Below the pieces are notes generated by a model. It saw nothing but the letters and a program-made list of their open reading frames with translations, was not told where the DNA came from and ran no database searches. Shown piece after piece: positions 25,145 to 34,262 of a stretch of 64,000 bases of DNA. Made by a program: the position numbers and the translations under genes. The stretch covers positions 62,001-126,000 of the forward strand of contig URVC01000003.1 in NCBI GenBank assembly GCA_900551245.1, read 5' to 3'. Position 1 is the first letter of the stretch. Each line of letters begins with the position of its first letter. Source of the DNA: an uncultured bacterium (GTDB lineage: Bacteria; Verrucomicrobiota; Lentisphaeria; Victivallales; Victivallaceae).

Positions 25145-28100
25145 CTACTCCAGCAGGAATTTCAGATCCTCGATCGAGAGATTTCCCATCGCTCCGTCGA
25201 TCACCGAATCGAAAATTTCGCGCTTCTTCTCCTGCAGTTCGAGAATCTTCTCCTCGATCGAATCGCGCACCACCAGTTTGAGCGTGCTCACCGGCCGGGT
25301 CTGCCCGATGCGGTGGGTCCGGTCGGCCGCCTGCAGTTCGATCGCCGGATTCCACCACGGATCGTAGATGATCACCGTGTCCGCCGCAGTCAGATTCAAT
25401 CCGGTTCCGCCCGCCTTCAAACTCAGCAGAAAGAGCGGGATCTCCGGAGAATTGTTGAAGTGATCCACCCGCTGCTGCCGGTTTCGCGTGGCGCCGTCGA
25501 GGTATTCAAACGGAATCTTCTCCCGCTCCAGCTCCGGAATCAGCAGTCCGAGCAGACTGGTGAACTGGCTGAAAAGAAGCATTTTGTGACCGCTGTCGAG
25601 ATTTTCATGCAGCAGTTCGGCAAGCAGTTCGGTCTTCGCTGACGGCACCCCCTTCCCTGCACCGTCCGGCAGCAGTGCCGGGTGACAGCAGATCTGACGC
25701 AGACGCAGCAGAGTCGTGAAAATCGCCGCATTCTTCCGGACGTCTTCCGGGCGGTAGTCGCGCAGCATGGCGCGCCCCTCCTCGCGCACCTTCTCGTAGA
25801 GGGCGCGCTGTTCCGGCTCCATGTCGCAGTAGAGCGCCAGTTCCGACTTCGGCGGCAGATCGGGCGCAACCTGTGCCTTGGTCCGCCGCTTGATGAACGG
25901 CCCGACCCGGGCCGCCAGATCCTCGCGCCGCGCCGGATTCTCCCGGATGTCCGCATAGGCGCGGCGGAACGCCGGCAGAGTCCCGAGCATCCCCGGCTGC
26001 AGAAAGTCCATGATGCTCCACAGATCCTCCGGGGAGTTCTCCAGCGGCGTGCCGGAGAGCACAATCCGGTGCTGTGCCTCGATGCTCTTGCAGTTCTTCG
26101 CGTTGGAGGAACCCGGATTCTTGATGTGCTGTGCCTCGTCGAGCACCAGATAACTGAATTTGCGGTGCCGCAACTTCTCCGCGCACAGCCGCGCCGCCGC
26201 GTAGGAGAGGATCAGAAGATCGTAATCCGGCGCCCCTCCCCGCTTGAACAGTTCGTCGCGCTCCGCCCCCTGCGGCGCCGCCACCCGGAAGTCCGGAATG
26301 AACCGGTGCGCCTCGCGCTCCCAGTTGGTCACCAGCGACGCCGGGCAGACGATCAGCGCCGGCGGCATCTCGCGCAGTTTGCGCGACGCCAGCAGCGCCA
26401 GAAGCTGCACCGTCTTGCCCAGCCCCATCTCGTCGGCGAGAATCACGTTGAAATTGCGGTCGGTCATCCACTGCAGATACTGCACCCCTTCGGCCTGGTA
26501 ACTGCGCAGCTTGCCGGTGAAGCGGAAGTCCGGCGCGGCAAGTCCGCTCTGCGCCGGCAGTTCCGGCCCGGCGGCGATCTCCGGCACCAGCGCCCCCGGA
26601 ATCTGCCGCACCAGGTGGGTATAGTACCCCGCCGAAAAAAAAGGCACCTCGAAGGTCCGGCCAACCGGGTCGAGGTTGCGCAGCACCGTCGGAGCCGCGT
26701 GAAAGAATCCGGCCAGCGGCGCACTGATTTTCACCAGCCCCGCTCCGGGCAGAGCCAGAAACTCCTGCCCGCCGCGGACCGCCTCCGCACAGCTCTTCCA
26801 ATCCGCCACCACGCCGTCTCCGGTGAGCTGGTAGCTCACCACATACCGGTCGCCGGCGGTGCACGAGAGCCGGCAGTTCAGTTCCAGCTCCGGCAGACCG
26901 GCGCTGCCGCGGATCATCCGGGCAAGCGAACTGCCGAGAGCGAGACCGGGCCGGGCGCGAAGCATTTCCGGCAGCGCACAGTCGAGAAAGGCGCCGATGC
27001 GGTCCGCTCCGCGCAGAACCGGCATGCCGGAGCTGCGGTCGAAGCCGAAGAGGGCGATCTCATTCTCAAACTCATGCTCCATCGCTTCGTCGCGTTTCCA
27101 GAAGTGATTGCCCTCCCGGACCAGATAGCCGGAACCGGGTTTCTCCAGCACATGCCGCCCGTTCGACTCATAGAGGAAATCGACCGCCAGCTGAAACGCA
27201 TCCGGCTCCGGGAAAGTTCCGTTCAGCAGAATCCCCGCCGCCCTCGTCTCCAGCTCGAAACTGCCCGCCGGCACCACCGGGAGCGGAAAGGAGCGGAGGA
27301 ACTCCTCCACCGACATCCCCTCCGGCGGCGTCTGGACGCTGGAGCGGAAAAAGTTCCGCAACCAGCTGATCTCGCAGGTCGCCGGCACAAAAAAGTACTC
27401 CCCTTCCCGGCCGACCCAGCAGCCGGAACGCCCGGTAATCACCTTGGCGCCGGCGATCGGCAGTGCCGCCCCTTCCACCCGGATGCCCGGGGAGAGGCGC
27501 ACGCCGTTGCGGTTCTCCTGTTTCAGCAGAACCGCCTCCGTGGCGTCGCCCCGTATCTGAAGCCGTTTGCCCTCGCGGATGAAGCGGGGAAAGTTGACGA
27601 GGCAGTGAAAAAACTCCGCCGTAAGCTCTGCATTGAGCAGAATCTGCGAATTCTCCGCCTCGCCGTTGATCGCCAGAAAGCGGATGATCTGCTGATCGTG
27701 CAGAGAGAAGTGTTCCAGTTTGAGCGTCACCGTCAGCGATTTGTCAAAGTAGAGCTGGCGCAGATTGTTCAGGTTGCCGAGGTACTCCCGGTCGGCGGTC
27801 CGCAGTTTGACCGCGAGCACTGCGTTCTCCCACTTGCTCGGCACATGGGGAAACGCGGAAACCGCCTCCATCGTCAACTGAGCCAGCGGCGTCCGGGCAC
27901 GGCTGACCAGCTTGGGCAGACTCTCCTGCCGCAACCCGCCGTAGTAACTGGACTCCTCCTCCTGCACCGAACGGTAGGCCGGTCCGCGAAACCGCCCCGA
28001 ATACATGAGAAGCGCCACCGCATGTTCACAGAGCGCCTTCCCGTTGCCGCAGCCGCCGCAGCTGCATTCGCCGACCGGCGCTTCTCCGGTGCGCACCCGG

Positions 28101-28261
28101 ACGTCACTCGTAACGGCACCGACACGAAACCGGCCGCAGAGACGGCCGTCTGCGGCGCGCCAGGCGCCGACAATCCGGTTATTTTTCAGCAGCTGTTTTG
28201 CATTCTTGAGCTCAGCCGGCCCGGAGAACTCGATCAACCGCTCTTCAAAACTCTTCTTCAT
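25145..28261 (-). CDS. SNF2-family DEAD/DEAH helicase with SWIM zinc finger
   Basis: The 1038-residue ATP-dependent DNA translocase of the Swi2/Snf2 (RapA-like) group has an N-terminal SWIM zinc finger near residues 70-100 (CSCGGCGNGKALCEH). A long middle region follows, then two RecA-like lobes. The first has the Walker A motif DEMGLGKT and the DEAQ box (LVLDEAQHIKNP). The second has SLKAGGTGLNLT and the arginine-finger motif QAADRTHRIGQ. ATG 28261 with an AGGGAAACAG ribosome site was preferred to the frame opening at 28336. Such bacterial proteins are thought to remodel protein-DNA or RNA polymerase complexes. The specific role is unknown. Neighbours give no operon clue. Confidence 0.92.
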   Translation of the reverse strand: MKKSFEERLIEFSGPAELKNAKQLLKNNRIVGAWRAADGRLCGRFRVGAVTSDVRVRTGEAPVGECSCGGCGNGKALCEHAVALLMYSGRFRGPAYRSVQEEESSYYGGLRQESLPKLVSRARTPLAQLTMEAVSAFPHVPSKWENAVLAVKLRTADREYLGNLNNLRQLYFDKSLTVTLKLEHFSLHDQQIIRFLAINGEAENSQILLNAELTAEFFHCLVNFPRFIREGKRLQIRGDATEAVLLKQENRNGVRLSPGIRVEGAALPIAGAKVITGRSGCWVGREGEYFFVPATCEISWLRNFFRSSVQTPPEGMSVEEFLRSFPLPVVPAGSFELETRAAGILLNGTFPEPDAFQLAVDFLYESNGRHVLEKPGSGYLVREGNHFWKRDEAMEHEFENEIALFGFDRSSGMPVLRGADRIGAFLDCALPEMLRARPGLALGSSLARMIRGSAGLPELELNCRLSCTAGDRYVVSYQLTGDGVVADWKSCAEAVRGGQEFLALPGAGLVKISAPLAGFFHAAPTVLRNLDPVGRTFEVPFFSAGYYTHLVRQIPGALVPEIAAGPELPAQSGLAAPDFRFTGKLRSYQAEGVQYLQWMTDRNFNVILADEMGLGKTVQLLALLASRKLREMPPALIVCPASLVTNWEREAHRFIPDFRVAAPQGAERDELFKRGGAPDYDLLILSYAAARLCAEKLRHRKFSYLVLDEAQHIKNPGSSNAKNCKSIEAQHRIVLSGTPLENSPEDLWSIMDFLQPGMLGTLPAFRRAYADIRENPARREDLAARVGPFIKRRTKAQVAPDLPPKSELALYCDMEPEQRALYEKVREEGRAMLRDYRPEDVRKNAAIFTTLLRLRQICCHPALLPDGAGKGVPSAKTELLAELLHENLDSGHKMLLFSQFTSLLGLLIPELEREKIPFEYLDGATRNRQQRVDHFNNSPEIPLFLLSLKAGGTGLNLTAADTVIIYDPWWNPAIELQAADRTHRIGQTRPVSTLKLVVRDSIEEKILELQEKKREIFDSVIDGAMGNLSIEDLKFLLE

Positions 28262-28341
28262 CTGTTTCCCTGCAGTTTGCCCATCAGAACTAATTAAGAT
28301 AGCCGCAAATCCATGGATTTTCCAGTTTTTAATCAAGGATA

Positions 28342-28371
28342 TTGGAAAAAACTCGCTTCCGGGTGTATAGT
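28342..28371 (+). promoter_or_regulatory. Probable promoter of the activase-dehydratase operon
   Basis: TTGGAA and TATAGT are spaced by 18 bases. An inverted repeat TTTTCCA (28318-28324) / TGGAAAA (28343-28349) overlaps the -35 box and may be an operator. Confidence 0.4.
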
Positions 28372-28472
28372 AATGATTACGAATATAAAATCAAAAGAAC
28401 CGTCTGGAGCAATCCAACCTGTTGAAAAACAGCGAATAATCGTTCCCGACAAGCGAGACAGGCTACCAGTTT

Positions 28473-30554
28473 ATGGAAAAATTGTACCTTGGCATCGACA
28501 TCGGCTCGACCACATTCAAAGCCGTTCTGATGAATGACCGCGGCAAAGTCCGCCAGACCCTCTACCAGCGCACCAAGCCGGTGGATACCGGCCGGGTCCG
28601 GTGCGCCGGCGTGTGCGCCAAATGCGGCGCCTGCAACTTCGGCCAGCTCCGCCAGACAGTGGATAAATTTCTGCTCGACGCCGGCCTGACCGGACTCGAA
28701 CAGATCACCTGCACCGTCGTCACCGGCAGTCAGATCGTCGAAGACACCGCGGAGTTCGTCCCCTACGACTTCCGGGTGAGCGAAGTCACCGCCCACGTCG
28801 CAGGAGCCCGTCACTACTACCCCGACTGCAAGGCGATCCTCGACGTCGGCGGGCAGGACAGCAAGGCGATGGTTTTCAACGACAAGATGCGCATGTGGAA
28901 CTACAAGATGAGCGGCATCTGCGCCGCCGGAACCGGTGCGTTCCTCGACAGCGTCGCCGCCAAACTCAACGTGCCGATCGATCAGATGGCCGACCGGGTC
29001 AACTACGACAGCAACCTGGAATTCTCCTCGGTCTGCGCGGTGCTGTCGGCGACCTCGATCAACAAATTCAAAAACCGTTTCCCGCTGGGCGACATCATCG
29101 GCGGCGCCTGCCGGGCCCAGGCCCGCACCATCATGTCCGGCGTCGGCGAACTTTTCCTCGGGTATCACGGGGACATCGTCTTCCAGGGCGGCGTCGCCTA
29201 CAACCGGGCGGTCGCCTACTACCTCCGGGAGATCACCGGCAACAACATCATCATTCCGGAATTTCACAGCGTCATGGGCGCTCTCGGCGCGGCCTGCCTC
29301 GCGTTGCAGTTCTCCACGCTCAAAGGGAAACTCGACCCCGAAGCCGGCCTTCCTCCGCCGACCCGCCATCTCGCCTCGGTCGACCTGCGCGCACGCGCTA
29401 CGAGAAAGGATTTTCTCGGCCACGGCAAAGAGCCGCTGGTCTGGCGCAACCTCTTTTTCCCGAGCGAAGTGCTCAACGCGCTCGGCGCCCGCTCGCTGAC
29501 GCTGGAAACCTATGCGGCGCTCTTCGCCCGCAGTCAGCACAAGGTGAAAAAAGCGTTCGACAAAGCGGCCTGCAAGGGATTTTCCGGTGAAACCTGCTCC
29601 TTTTTGCGGGTGCTGGAAGGGGTGCAGCTGCCCGCGCCGGCCTTCAGCGTCTCCACCTCGCAGCCCTGCCAGCAGGGGGAGCGGATTTTCCGCGACCTGG
29701 CCCGCAGCTACAACATCGAGGACCGCTTCTTCTCGCTGCAGACTCCCGCGGTCGGCACCGGGAACGACATTTCGATCGAACACCTGGCGGAGGAGCTGGA
29801 GCGCTCCGTCTTTCTGATGGAAAAGGCGCTCGGGCTCAAGATGGATCCGAAGAAGCTCTCCGAAGCGTGCGCCCACTCCAACGACGCGCGGCATTACTCG
29901 TTGCTGTGCAATGAACTTCGCCACAACAGCCCGCCGCTGATCCGCGGTGGGCAGGCGATCTATTTCGCCTCGATCTTCAGCCAGCTCTGGGGGCGCCCCG
30001 AACTCACGGAGATTCAGAAGAAACTCTACGAAGAGCTGTTGCAGATCCGCGACGAAATCGGCGACTCGGTCAAGCTCGACGACACCCACCGGCTGCTCTG
30101 GCTCCACCTGCCGCCCTTCTACGACAGTTCGCTGCTCGACTACGTGGAGGTCAAGTGCCGGGCGCCGATCGTCTTTGAAGAGGTGAACTTCATCGGCTGG
30201 GAGCCGCTGGATGTCAACGACCCCTACCGGGCACTGGCGAAGAAACTTCTGACGGTGGGATTCATGGACCCCGCTCTGCGGGTCCGCTCCATCGTCGAAG
30301 GGGCGAAGAATGTCCACTACAACGGCTGCATCCTCTACAACCACGGCTTCGGCCGCTGTTCGATGGCGGACAGTTCGTTCATCAAGCATCTGCGCGAGGA
30401 ACTCAACAAAGCGGCGGTTCCGCTGCTGGTGCTCGACGGCGACTGCGTCGACACCACCATCGACCCGTGCAGCACGGAAACCAAGATCAGCGCCTACGTC
30501 GAAGCGCTCAATGAAAAGAAATACGGCAACATTTTCGGCCGTCTGAAGCAATAG
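28473..30554 (+). CDS. Fused BcrA/HgdC-type ATPase and 2-hydroxyacyl-CoA dehydratase-like (HgdB) protein
   Basis: Of the 693 residues, about 1-285 form a BadF/BadG/BcrA/HgdC activator ATPase (GIDIGSTTFKAVL, DVGGQDSKAM, GICAAGTGAFLD, with the cluster-ligand cysteines in GICAAG and SSVCAV). About 330-690 resemble the D-component HgdB of 2-hydroxyacyl-CoA dehydratases. In related systems the activator uses ATP to push electrons from a 4Fe-4S cluster to the dehydratase. Residues 44-54 add an unusual C-X3-C-X2-C-X2-C motif inside the ATPase domain. The Shine-Dalgarno is weak. It is the first gene of a unit with cupin, lysA and tsaB. The substrate is unknown, and oxygen-sensitive radical chemistry is inferred from the family. 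Confidence 0.83.
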   Translation: MEKLYLGIDIGSTTFKAVLMNDRGKVRQTLYQRTKPVDTGRVRCAGVCAKCGACNFGQLRQTVDKFLLDAGLTGLEQITCTVVTGSQIVEDTAEFVPYDFRVSEVTAHVAGARHYYPDCKAILDVGGQDSKAMVFNDKMRMWNYKMSGICAAGTGAFLDSVAAKLNVPIDQMADRVNYDSNLEFSSVCAVLSATSINKFKNRFPLGDIIGGACRAQARTIMSGVGELFLGYHGDIVFQGGVAYNRAVAYYLREITGNNIIIPEFHSVMGALGAACLALQFSTLKGKLDPEAGLPPPTRHLASVDLRARATRKDFLGHGKEPLVWRNLFFPSEVLNALGARSLTLETYAALFARSQHKVKKAFDKAACKGFSGETCSFLRVLEGVQLPAPAFSVSTSQPCQQGERIFRDLARSYNIEDRFFSLQTPAVGTGNDISIEHLAEELERSVFLMEKALGLKMDPKKLSEACAHSNDARHYSLLCNELRHNSPPLIRGGQAIYFASIFSQLWGRPELTEIQKKLYEELLQIRDEIGDSVKLDDTHRLLWLHLPPFYDSSLLDYVEVKCRAPIVFEEVNFIGWEPLDVNDPYRALAKKLLTVGFMDPALRVRSIVEGAKNVHYNGCILYNHGFGRCSMADSSFIKHLREELNKAAVPLLVLDGDCVDTTIDPCSTETKISAYVEALNEKKYGNIFGRLKQ

Positions 30555-30567
30555 GAGGATTCCACCC

Positions 30568-30918
30568 ATGATCCGCAGAACCGGAGAATTCCGCACCGAA
30601 CTGCGCAACGAGATGCGCGGCGGGCACGGCACCGTGAAGATTGAGCATTTCTGGGAACCGAACAGCGAAATGCGTTCCCAAAACCGCATGTTTGCGAAAC
30701 TGACCCTCGAACCGGGCTGCTCCATCGGCTTTCATCCGCACGACGCCGAGGAGGAGATCTTTGTCGTGATCCGTGGCAAGGCGGAGGCCGACGACAACGG
30801 CGAAATCGTCGAACTCAACGTCGGCGACACCATTCTGACCGGCAACGGCGACGGCCATGCCATCCGTTCCATCGGCGACGAGCCGCTGGAACTGCTCGCG
30901 GTCATTTCGACCTACTGA
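30568..30918 (+). CDS. Small cupin-domain protein
   Basis: The 116-residue single-domain protein has the cupin motifs GCSIGFHPHDAEEEIFVVIRG (metal-binding His and Glu) and GDTILTGNGDGHAI. This is the conserved beta-barrel used for small-molecule binding or simple isomerase/dioxygenase reactions. GGAGG lies just after the stop of the preceding gene, so the two are cotranscribed. No substrate can be read from the sequence. Confidence 0.85.
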   Translation: MIRRTGEFRTELRNEMRGGHGTVKIEHFWEPNSEMRSQNRMFAKLTLEPGCSIGFHPHDAEEEIFVVIRGKAEADDNGEIVELNVGDTILTGNGDGHAIRSIGDEPLELLAVISTY

Positions 30919-30929
30919 GGAGAACGGCC

Positions 30930-32150
30930 ATGCTGGAACGCGAATTTCTGCTGAAACTGGCGGCGGACTACGGCACGCCGCTCTTCGTCTACGACGGCGA
31001 TATGGTCGTGGAGCGCTACAACGATCTCTTCCGCTTCATTCCGTGGAAGAAGCTGCGCATTCACTACGCCTTGAAGGCGAACTACAACCCGGCTCTTCTC
31101 ACGCTGTTGCGCGACGCCGGAGCCGGGCTGGATACCGTCAGCCCCGGCGAAGTGCACCTCGCCCTCAAGCTCGGCTTCTCCCCGGAGAAGATCATCTACA
31201 CCGCCAACAACATGACCGACGCCGAAGTCGAAGAGGTGCTCGCCACCGGCGTAGTGATGAACATCGGCTCGCTCTCCCGGCTGCGCAAGCTCGCCAAGAG
31301 CCATCCGGGGCTTGACCTCTGCCTGCGCTTCAATCCGGATGTCCGCGACGGCGACAGCGAGAAGACCATGACCGGCGGCGACCTCACCAAATTCGGCATC
31401 CTGCTGGAGTCGGTCGACGAGGTGCTGGAGATCGTCCGCGAAGGAAAGTTCCGGATTGTCGGTCTGCACGAACACACCGGCAGCGGACTTCAGCACGCCG
31501 AATCGGTCTATCAGAGCATGGAGAATCTGATGCGGATCGCCACGAAGGCGAACTTCCCCGATCTTCAATTTCTCGACTTCGGCGGCGGCTTCAAGGTGCC
31601 CTACCGCCCGGATGAGAAACGGATCGATTACGTGGCGATGGGGGCGGAGATTGCCCGCCGCTTCCGGGAGTTCTGCCAGGAGCGCGGCGAAGAGCTTGCG
31701 ATGTGTTTCGAGCCCGGCAAGTACATGGTGGCCGAAGCGGGATATCTGCTCACGGAGGTCAACACGCTCAAGCGCAACCGCAGCCGTCTGATCGCCGGAT
31801 GCAATGCCGGCTTCCCGCAGCTGATCCGGCCGGTTCTCTACGGGGCGTACCACCAGATCTGGAACCTCAGCAATCCGCAGGGGAAGCCGGAGGTGTACGA
31901 CGTCTGCGGCAACATCTGCGAAACCGGCGACCGCTTCGCCGAACAGCGGGAGCTTCCGGAAATCCGGGAGTATGACATCCTCGCCATCGGCAACGCCGGC
32001 GCCTACTGCTATTCGATGGGCGGGGTCTACAATCTGCGCTCCATGCCCGGCGAAGTGGTGGTCTCCCGGGGCCGGGTGATCTCAGAACGCCCCCGGATGA
32101 GTTCGAAAGAGCTGGCTGACCGGATTCTGGCGGAGTGCAAATCAAAATGA
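30930..32150 (+). CDS. lysA: Diaminopimelate decarboxylase
   Basis: The 406-residue PLP enzyme of the alanine-racemase fold converts meso-diaminopimelate to lysine, the last step of lysine synthesis. The PLP lysine lies in YALKANYNP (about residue 50). Other landmarks are HEHTGSG, FGGGFKVPY, EPGKYMVAEAG and the substrate Cys motif CGNICETGD. A related carboxynorspermidine- or arginine-type decarboxylase cannot be fully excluded, but dapL and dapF in the same window support the assignment. It is translationally close to the cupin gene (11 bases) and overlaps tsaB by ATGA. Confidence 0.88.
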   Translation: MLEREFLLKLAADYGTPLFVYDGDMVVERYNDLFRFIPWKKLRIHYALKANYNPALLTLLRDAGAGLDTVSPGEVHLALKLGFSPEKIIYTANNMTDAEVEEVLATGVVMNIGSLSRLRKLAKSHPGLDLCLRFNPDVRDGDSEKTMTGGDLTKFGILLESVDEVLEIVREGKFRIVGLHEHTGSGLQHAESVYQSMENLMRIATKANFPDLQFLDFGGGFKVPYRPDEKRIDYVAMGAEIARRFREFCQERGEELAMCFEPGKYMVAEAGYLLTEVNTLKRNRSRLIAGCNAGFPQLIRPVLYGAYHQIWNLSNPQGKPEVYDVCGNICETGDRFAEQRELPEIREYDILAIGNAGAYCYSMGGVYNLRSMPGEVVVSRGRVISERPRMSSKELADRILAECKSK

Positions 32151-32830
32151 GCAAAATACTTTCCGCGGCCGTCGATCTCGCCGGCCGCACCGCCGGATTC
32201 GCGCTGATGCGCGGAGAGGAGCTTCTGCTTGCCCGCACCCGGCCGATGCGTGGCCGCGACTCCGCCGGGCTGGCTCCGTGGATTGCGGAGGAGCTGAAGG
32301 CATTCGGGCTCACCGTCAACGACGTTGCGCGGTGGAGCGTCGGTTCCGGCCCGGGCAGCTTCACCGGGATGCGGCTCGCCGCCGCCCTGGTGGCCGGCTG
32401 GACCTTCGGCAAAACCGGCGTGGAAACGCGTTGCATTCCAACCGCGACCGCCTACGCGGTGCGGGCCTCCGCCGCGGAGGGAGAGAAGATCGGCTGTCTC
32501 TTCGACGGCCGCAACCACGAGCTGATCTATTTCGGCATGATCGTCCGCGACGGAGAACCGGTTCCGACCGGGGAAGAGAAGGTGCTCAACCGGGAGCAGG
32601 CGGAGTCGTTTTTCGCCGCCGCTCCGGCGGAACACCTGGTCGCCTCGTCGACGGAACTTCCCGCGCTGGAGCTCCTGCTTGACAAAGCGGTGCTGCAACG
32701 GGTGCTTCCGGTGGAGACGCCCGACTTCACCGCGCTCATCCGTGCCAAATTCCGCCCGTACGACAACAACCTGACCGATCTGGTCTACATTCGCCCGGCG
32801 GTGTTCACCGCCCCGCAGACCGGAGCGTAA
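32147..32830 (+). CDS. tsaB: tRNA threonylcarbamoyladenosine biosynthesis protein TsaB
   Basis: The 227-residue ASKHA-fold protein is the partner of TsaD and TsaE in making the universal t6A37 modification of ANN-decoding tRNAs. It carries the signature GSGPGSFTGMRLA (about residues 63-75), and its N-terminus AAVDLAGRTAGFAL lacks a full catalytic ATP site, as usual for TsaB. The start codon overlaps the stop of lysA (ATGA at 32147), so translation is coupled. The frame is open slightly further upstream, but the overlap start fits better. Confidence 0.9.
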   Translation: MSKILSAAVDLAGRTAGFALMRGEELLLARTRPMRGRDSAGLAPWIAEELKAFGLTVNDVARWSVGSGPGSFTGMRLAAALVAGWTFGKTGVETRCIPTATAYAVRASAAEGEKIGCLFDGRNHELIYFGMIVRDGEPVPTGEEKVLNREQAESFFAAAPAEHLVASSTELPALELLLDKAVLQRVLPVETPDFTALIRAKFRPYDNNLTDLVYIRPAVFTAPQTGA

Positions 32831-32833
32831 CCG

Positions 32834-33577
32834 ATGGCGAAGGCGGCCGGGAAAAAGAAAGCCCCTGTCAAACGCGCGGCCAAGGCGGTGAAACGGGCCG
32901 CCGGAAGCGCAAAGGAGGCCGGGGTTGGAGGAGTTCCCCGTTTCCTGCTCTGGTTCGGAGCCGGATTCGCGGGACTTCTTCTCTGCCTGTTTCTCGTTGC
33001 GGCCCTGCTGTTCAGCCCGCTGCCGGAGCTCTCTCCGGCGCCGCTCTCCGCCGACGACATCGCCTACCAGAACGAACTGCTCATGCGGATTACGAAGGAG
33101 GTGTTTCAGGGCGAACCGGAGGAGTCGGAACTCATTTTAACTCCGGAGAAGCTCGATTCACTGCACCGCATTGCCGACAACGGGTTCGCCCTCACGTCGC
33201 TCTTTCTCTCCACCTCGGCGCTGCCGCCGCGCTACTACGGCGCGACGCTCCGGGAGGGAGCGCTGGATCTGACGGTGCCGGTCGTCACGCCGCTTCGCTG
33301 GCTGTTCGGCGGCATCATCCGGCTGTCGATGACGGTGGTTCCGGAAAAAGACGGGGAGTGGATCGATCTGGAGTTCCGCCGCTTCCGGCTCGGGAGCATC
33401 CCTCTGCCCGCGTGGCTGGTGGAGCAGTTCGCCGCGTCGGAACTGCGCAAGCGCCGGAACGATCCGCAATTCCGCAAATTCGACCGCGCGGTGAAATCGC
33501 TCTACATCGGCAGTGACGGTGCACTGCACATTCTCTACCGCCCGGCGGAACTGCGCGGCGCCATTCTCCGTTTCTGA
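32834..33577 (+). CDS. Membrane-anchored protein with histone-like basic tail
   Basis: This 247-residue protein of unknown function has an N-terminus of about 33 residues made almost only of Lys, Ala, Gly, Arg and Val, like a linker-histone tail. One membrane helix (about 36-60) and an approximately 185-residue domain follow, with hydrophobic, beta-rich features and PLRWLFGGIIRLSMTVVPE. The basic tail would lie in the cytoplasm and the domain outside the inner membrane. The gene starts 3 bases after tsaB, so it belongs to the same unit. Confidence 0.65.
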   Translation: MAKAAGKKKAPVKRAAKAVKRAAGSAKEAGVGGVPRFLLWFGAGFAGLLLCLFLVAALLFSPLPELSPAPLSADDIAYQNELLMRITKEVFQGEPEESELILTPEKLDSLHRIADNGFALTSLFLSTSALPPRYYGATLREGALDLTVPVVTPLRWLFGGIIRLSMTVVPEKDGEWIDLEFRRFRLGSIPLPAWLVEQFAASELRKRRNDPQFRKFDRAVKSLYIGSDGALHILYRPAELRGAILRF

Positions 33578-33592
33578 GGCGGGGAAGATGGG

Positions 33593-34078
33593 TCACGCCT
33601 CCGGATTCTGCGGAACGATTTCCGGTTCTACGAGCAGATCCGGCGGGTTCTCTGGATTGCAATGGTCTTTCCCGCCGGTGGCCAGCAGTGTCTCATAGTA
33701 TTTTTTCTTGTATTGCAGCACCTCCATCTGGGCCTGGAGATTTCGCATCTGCTCCCGCAGGATCTTCTCCTGCCGGAAGATCAGTTCCGCCCTCTCCGGA
33801 ATGGTTTCATCGCCCTGCCGGCACATGTCGATGTAATGCTTCACCCCTTCCACCGGCAGACCGGTCGCGCGCAGACAAACCACCAGCTTCAACCAGCTGA
33901 CGTTGTAATCGGAAAAGAGGCGGCTGTTTCCGGCGCTCCGATCCACCCCCGGAATCAGTCCCGCATTGTCGTAATAGCGGATTGTATAGGGCGTGACCCC
34001 CATGATCTCCGCCACCTCCCGGACCGTATACTTCGGCGTCCGGTCCCGGAGAATCTGAAACCCATGCTCTCCTTTCAT
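33593..34078 (-). CDS. MerR-family transcriptional regulator
   Basis: The 161-residue protein has a MerR winged-helix domain (about 13-80: YTVREVAEIMGVTPYTIRYYDNAGL, then RLFSDYNVSWLKLVVCLRATG) and a C-terminal coiled coil (about 105-140), followed by a Pro/Glu tail. Start 34078 was preferred to 34084 and to longer frames because GGAGG lies 7 bases upstream of it. No effector-binding cysteines characteristic of metal MerR proteins are seen. The promoter is at 34131-34158. Targets are unknown; the divergent DUF2079 gene is the nearest candidate. Confidence 0.88.
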   Translation of the reverse strand: MKGEHGFQILRDRTPKYTVREVAEIMGVTPYTIRYYDNAGLIPGVDRSAGNSRLFSDYNVSWLKLVVCLRATGLPVEGVKHYIDMCRQGDETIPERAELIFRQEKILREQMRNLQAQMEVLQYKKKYYETLLATGGKDHCNPENPPDLLVEPEIVPQNPEA

Positions 34079-34130
34079 CGCCATTCCTCCTGCGGCATTC
34101 CTGTTGTTCGATGTTGATTTCGATGGGTTC

Positions 34131-34158
34131 AATATACTTTCCCGAGAGAAAAATGCAA
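34131..34158 (-). promoter_or_regulatory. Promoter of the MerR-type gene
   Basis: The minus strand has TTGCAT and TATATT separated by 16 bases, about 50 bases before the start codon at 34078. Confidence 0.45.
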
Positions 34159-34227
34159 ACAACCCAATTCTGCACAACACGCCTTTCGCTCTTCCGAAAA
34201 AATTCTGCGGGAAAACGGAAACCGCTC

Positions 34228-34256
34228 TTGGAATTCCATTCCCGGCAGATTATGTT
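34228..34256 (+). promoter_or_regulatory. Promoter of DUF2079 gene, predicted leaderless
   Basis: TTGGAA and TATGTT are separated by 17 bases. Counting seven bases on from the -10 puts +1 exactly at the A of ATG 34263, and no Shine-Dalgarno sequence is present. Confidence 0.45.
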
Positions 34257-34262
34257 ATACCC

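Noticed and set aside
25682..28297. 871-codon plus-strand frame opposite the SNF2-type helicase
   Set aside because: Its composition is Arg/His/Gln-rich without any recognisable domain, and it lies wholly over a gene with intact helicase motifs.
28377..30725. 782-codon minus-strand frame opposite the activase-dehydratase gene
   Set aside because: It is a shadow of the plus-strand gene with complete ATPase motifs; the composition is Val/Asp/Gly/Arg-biased.
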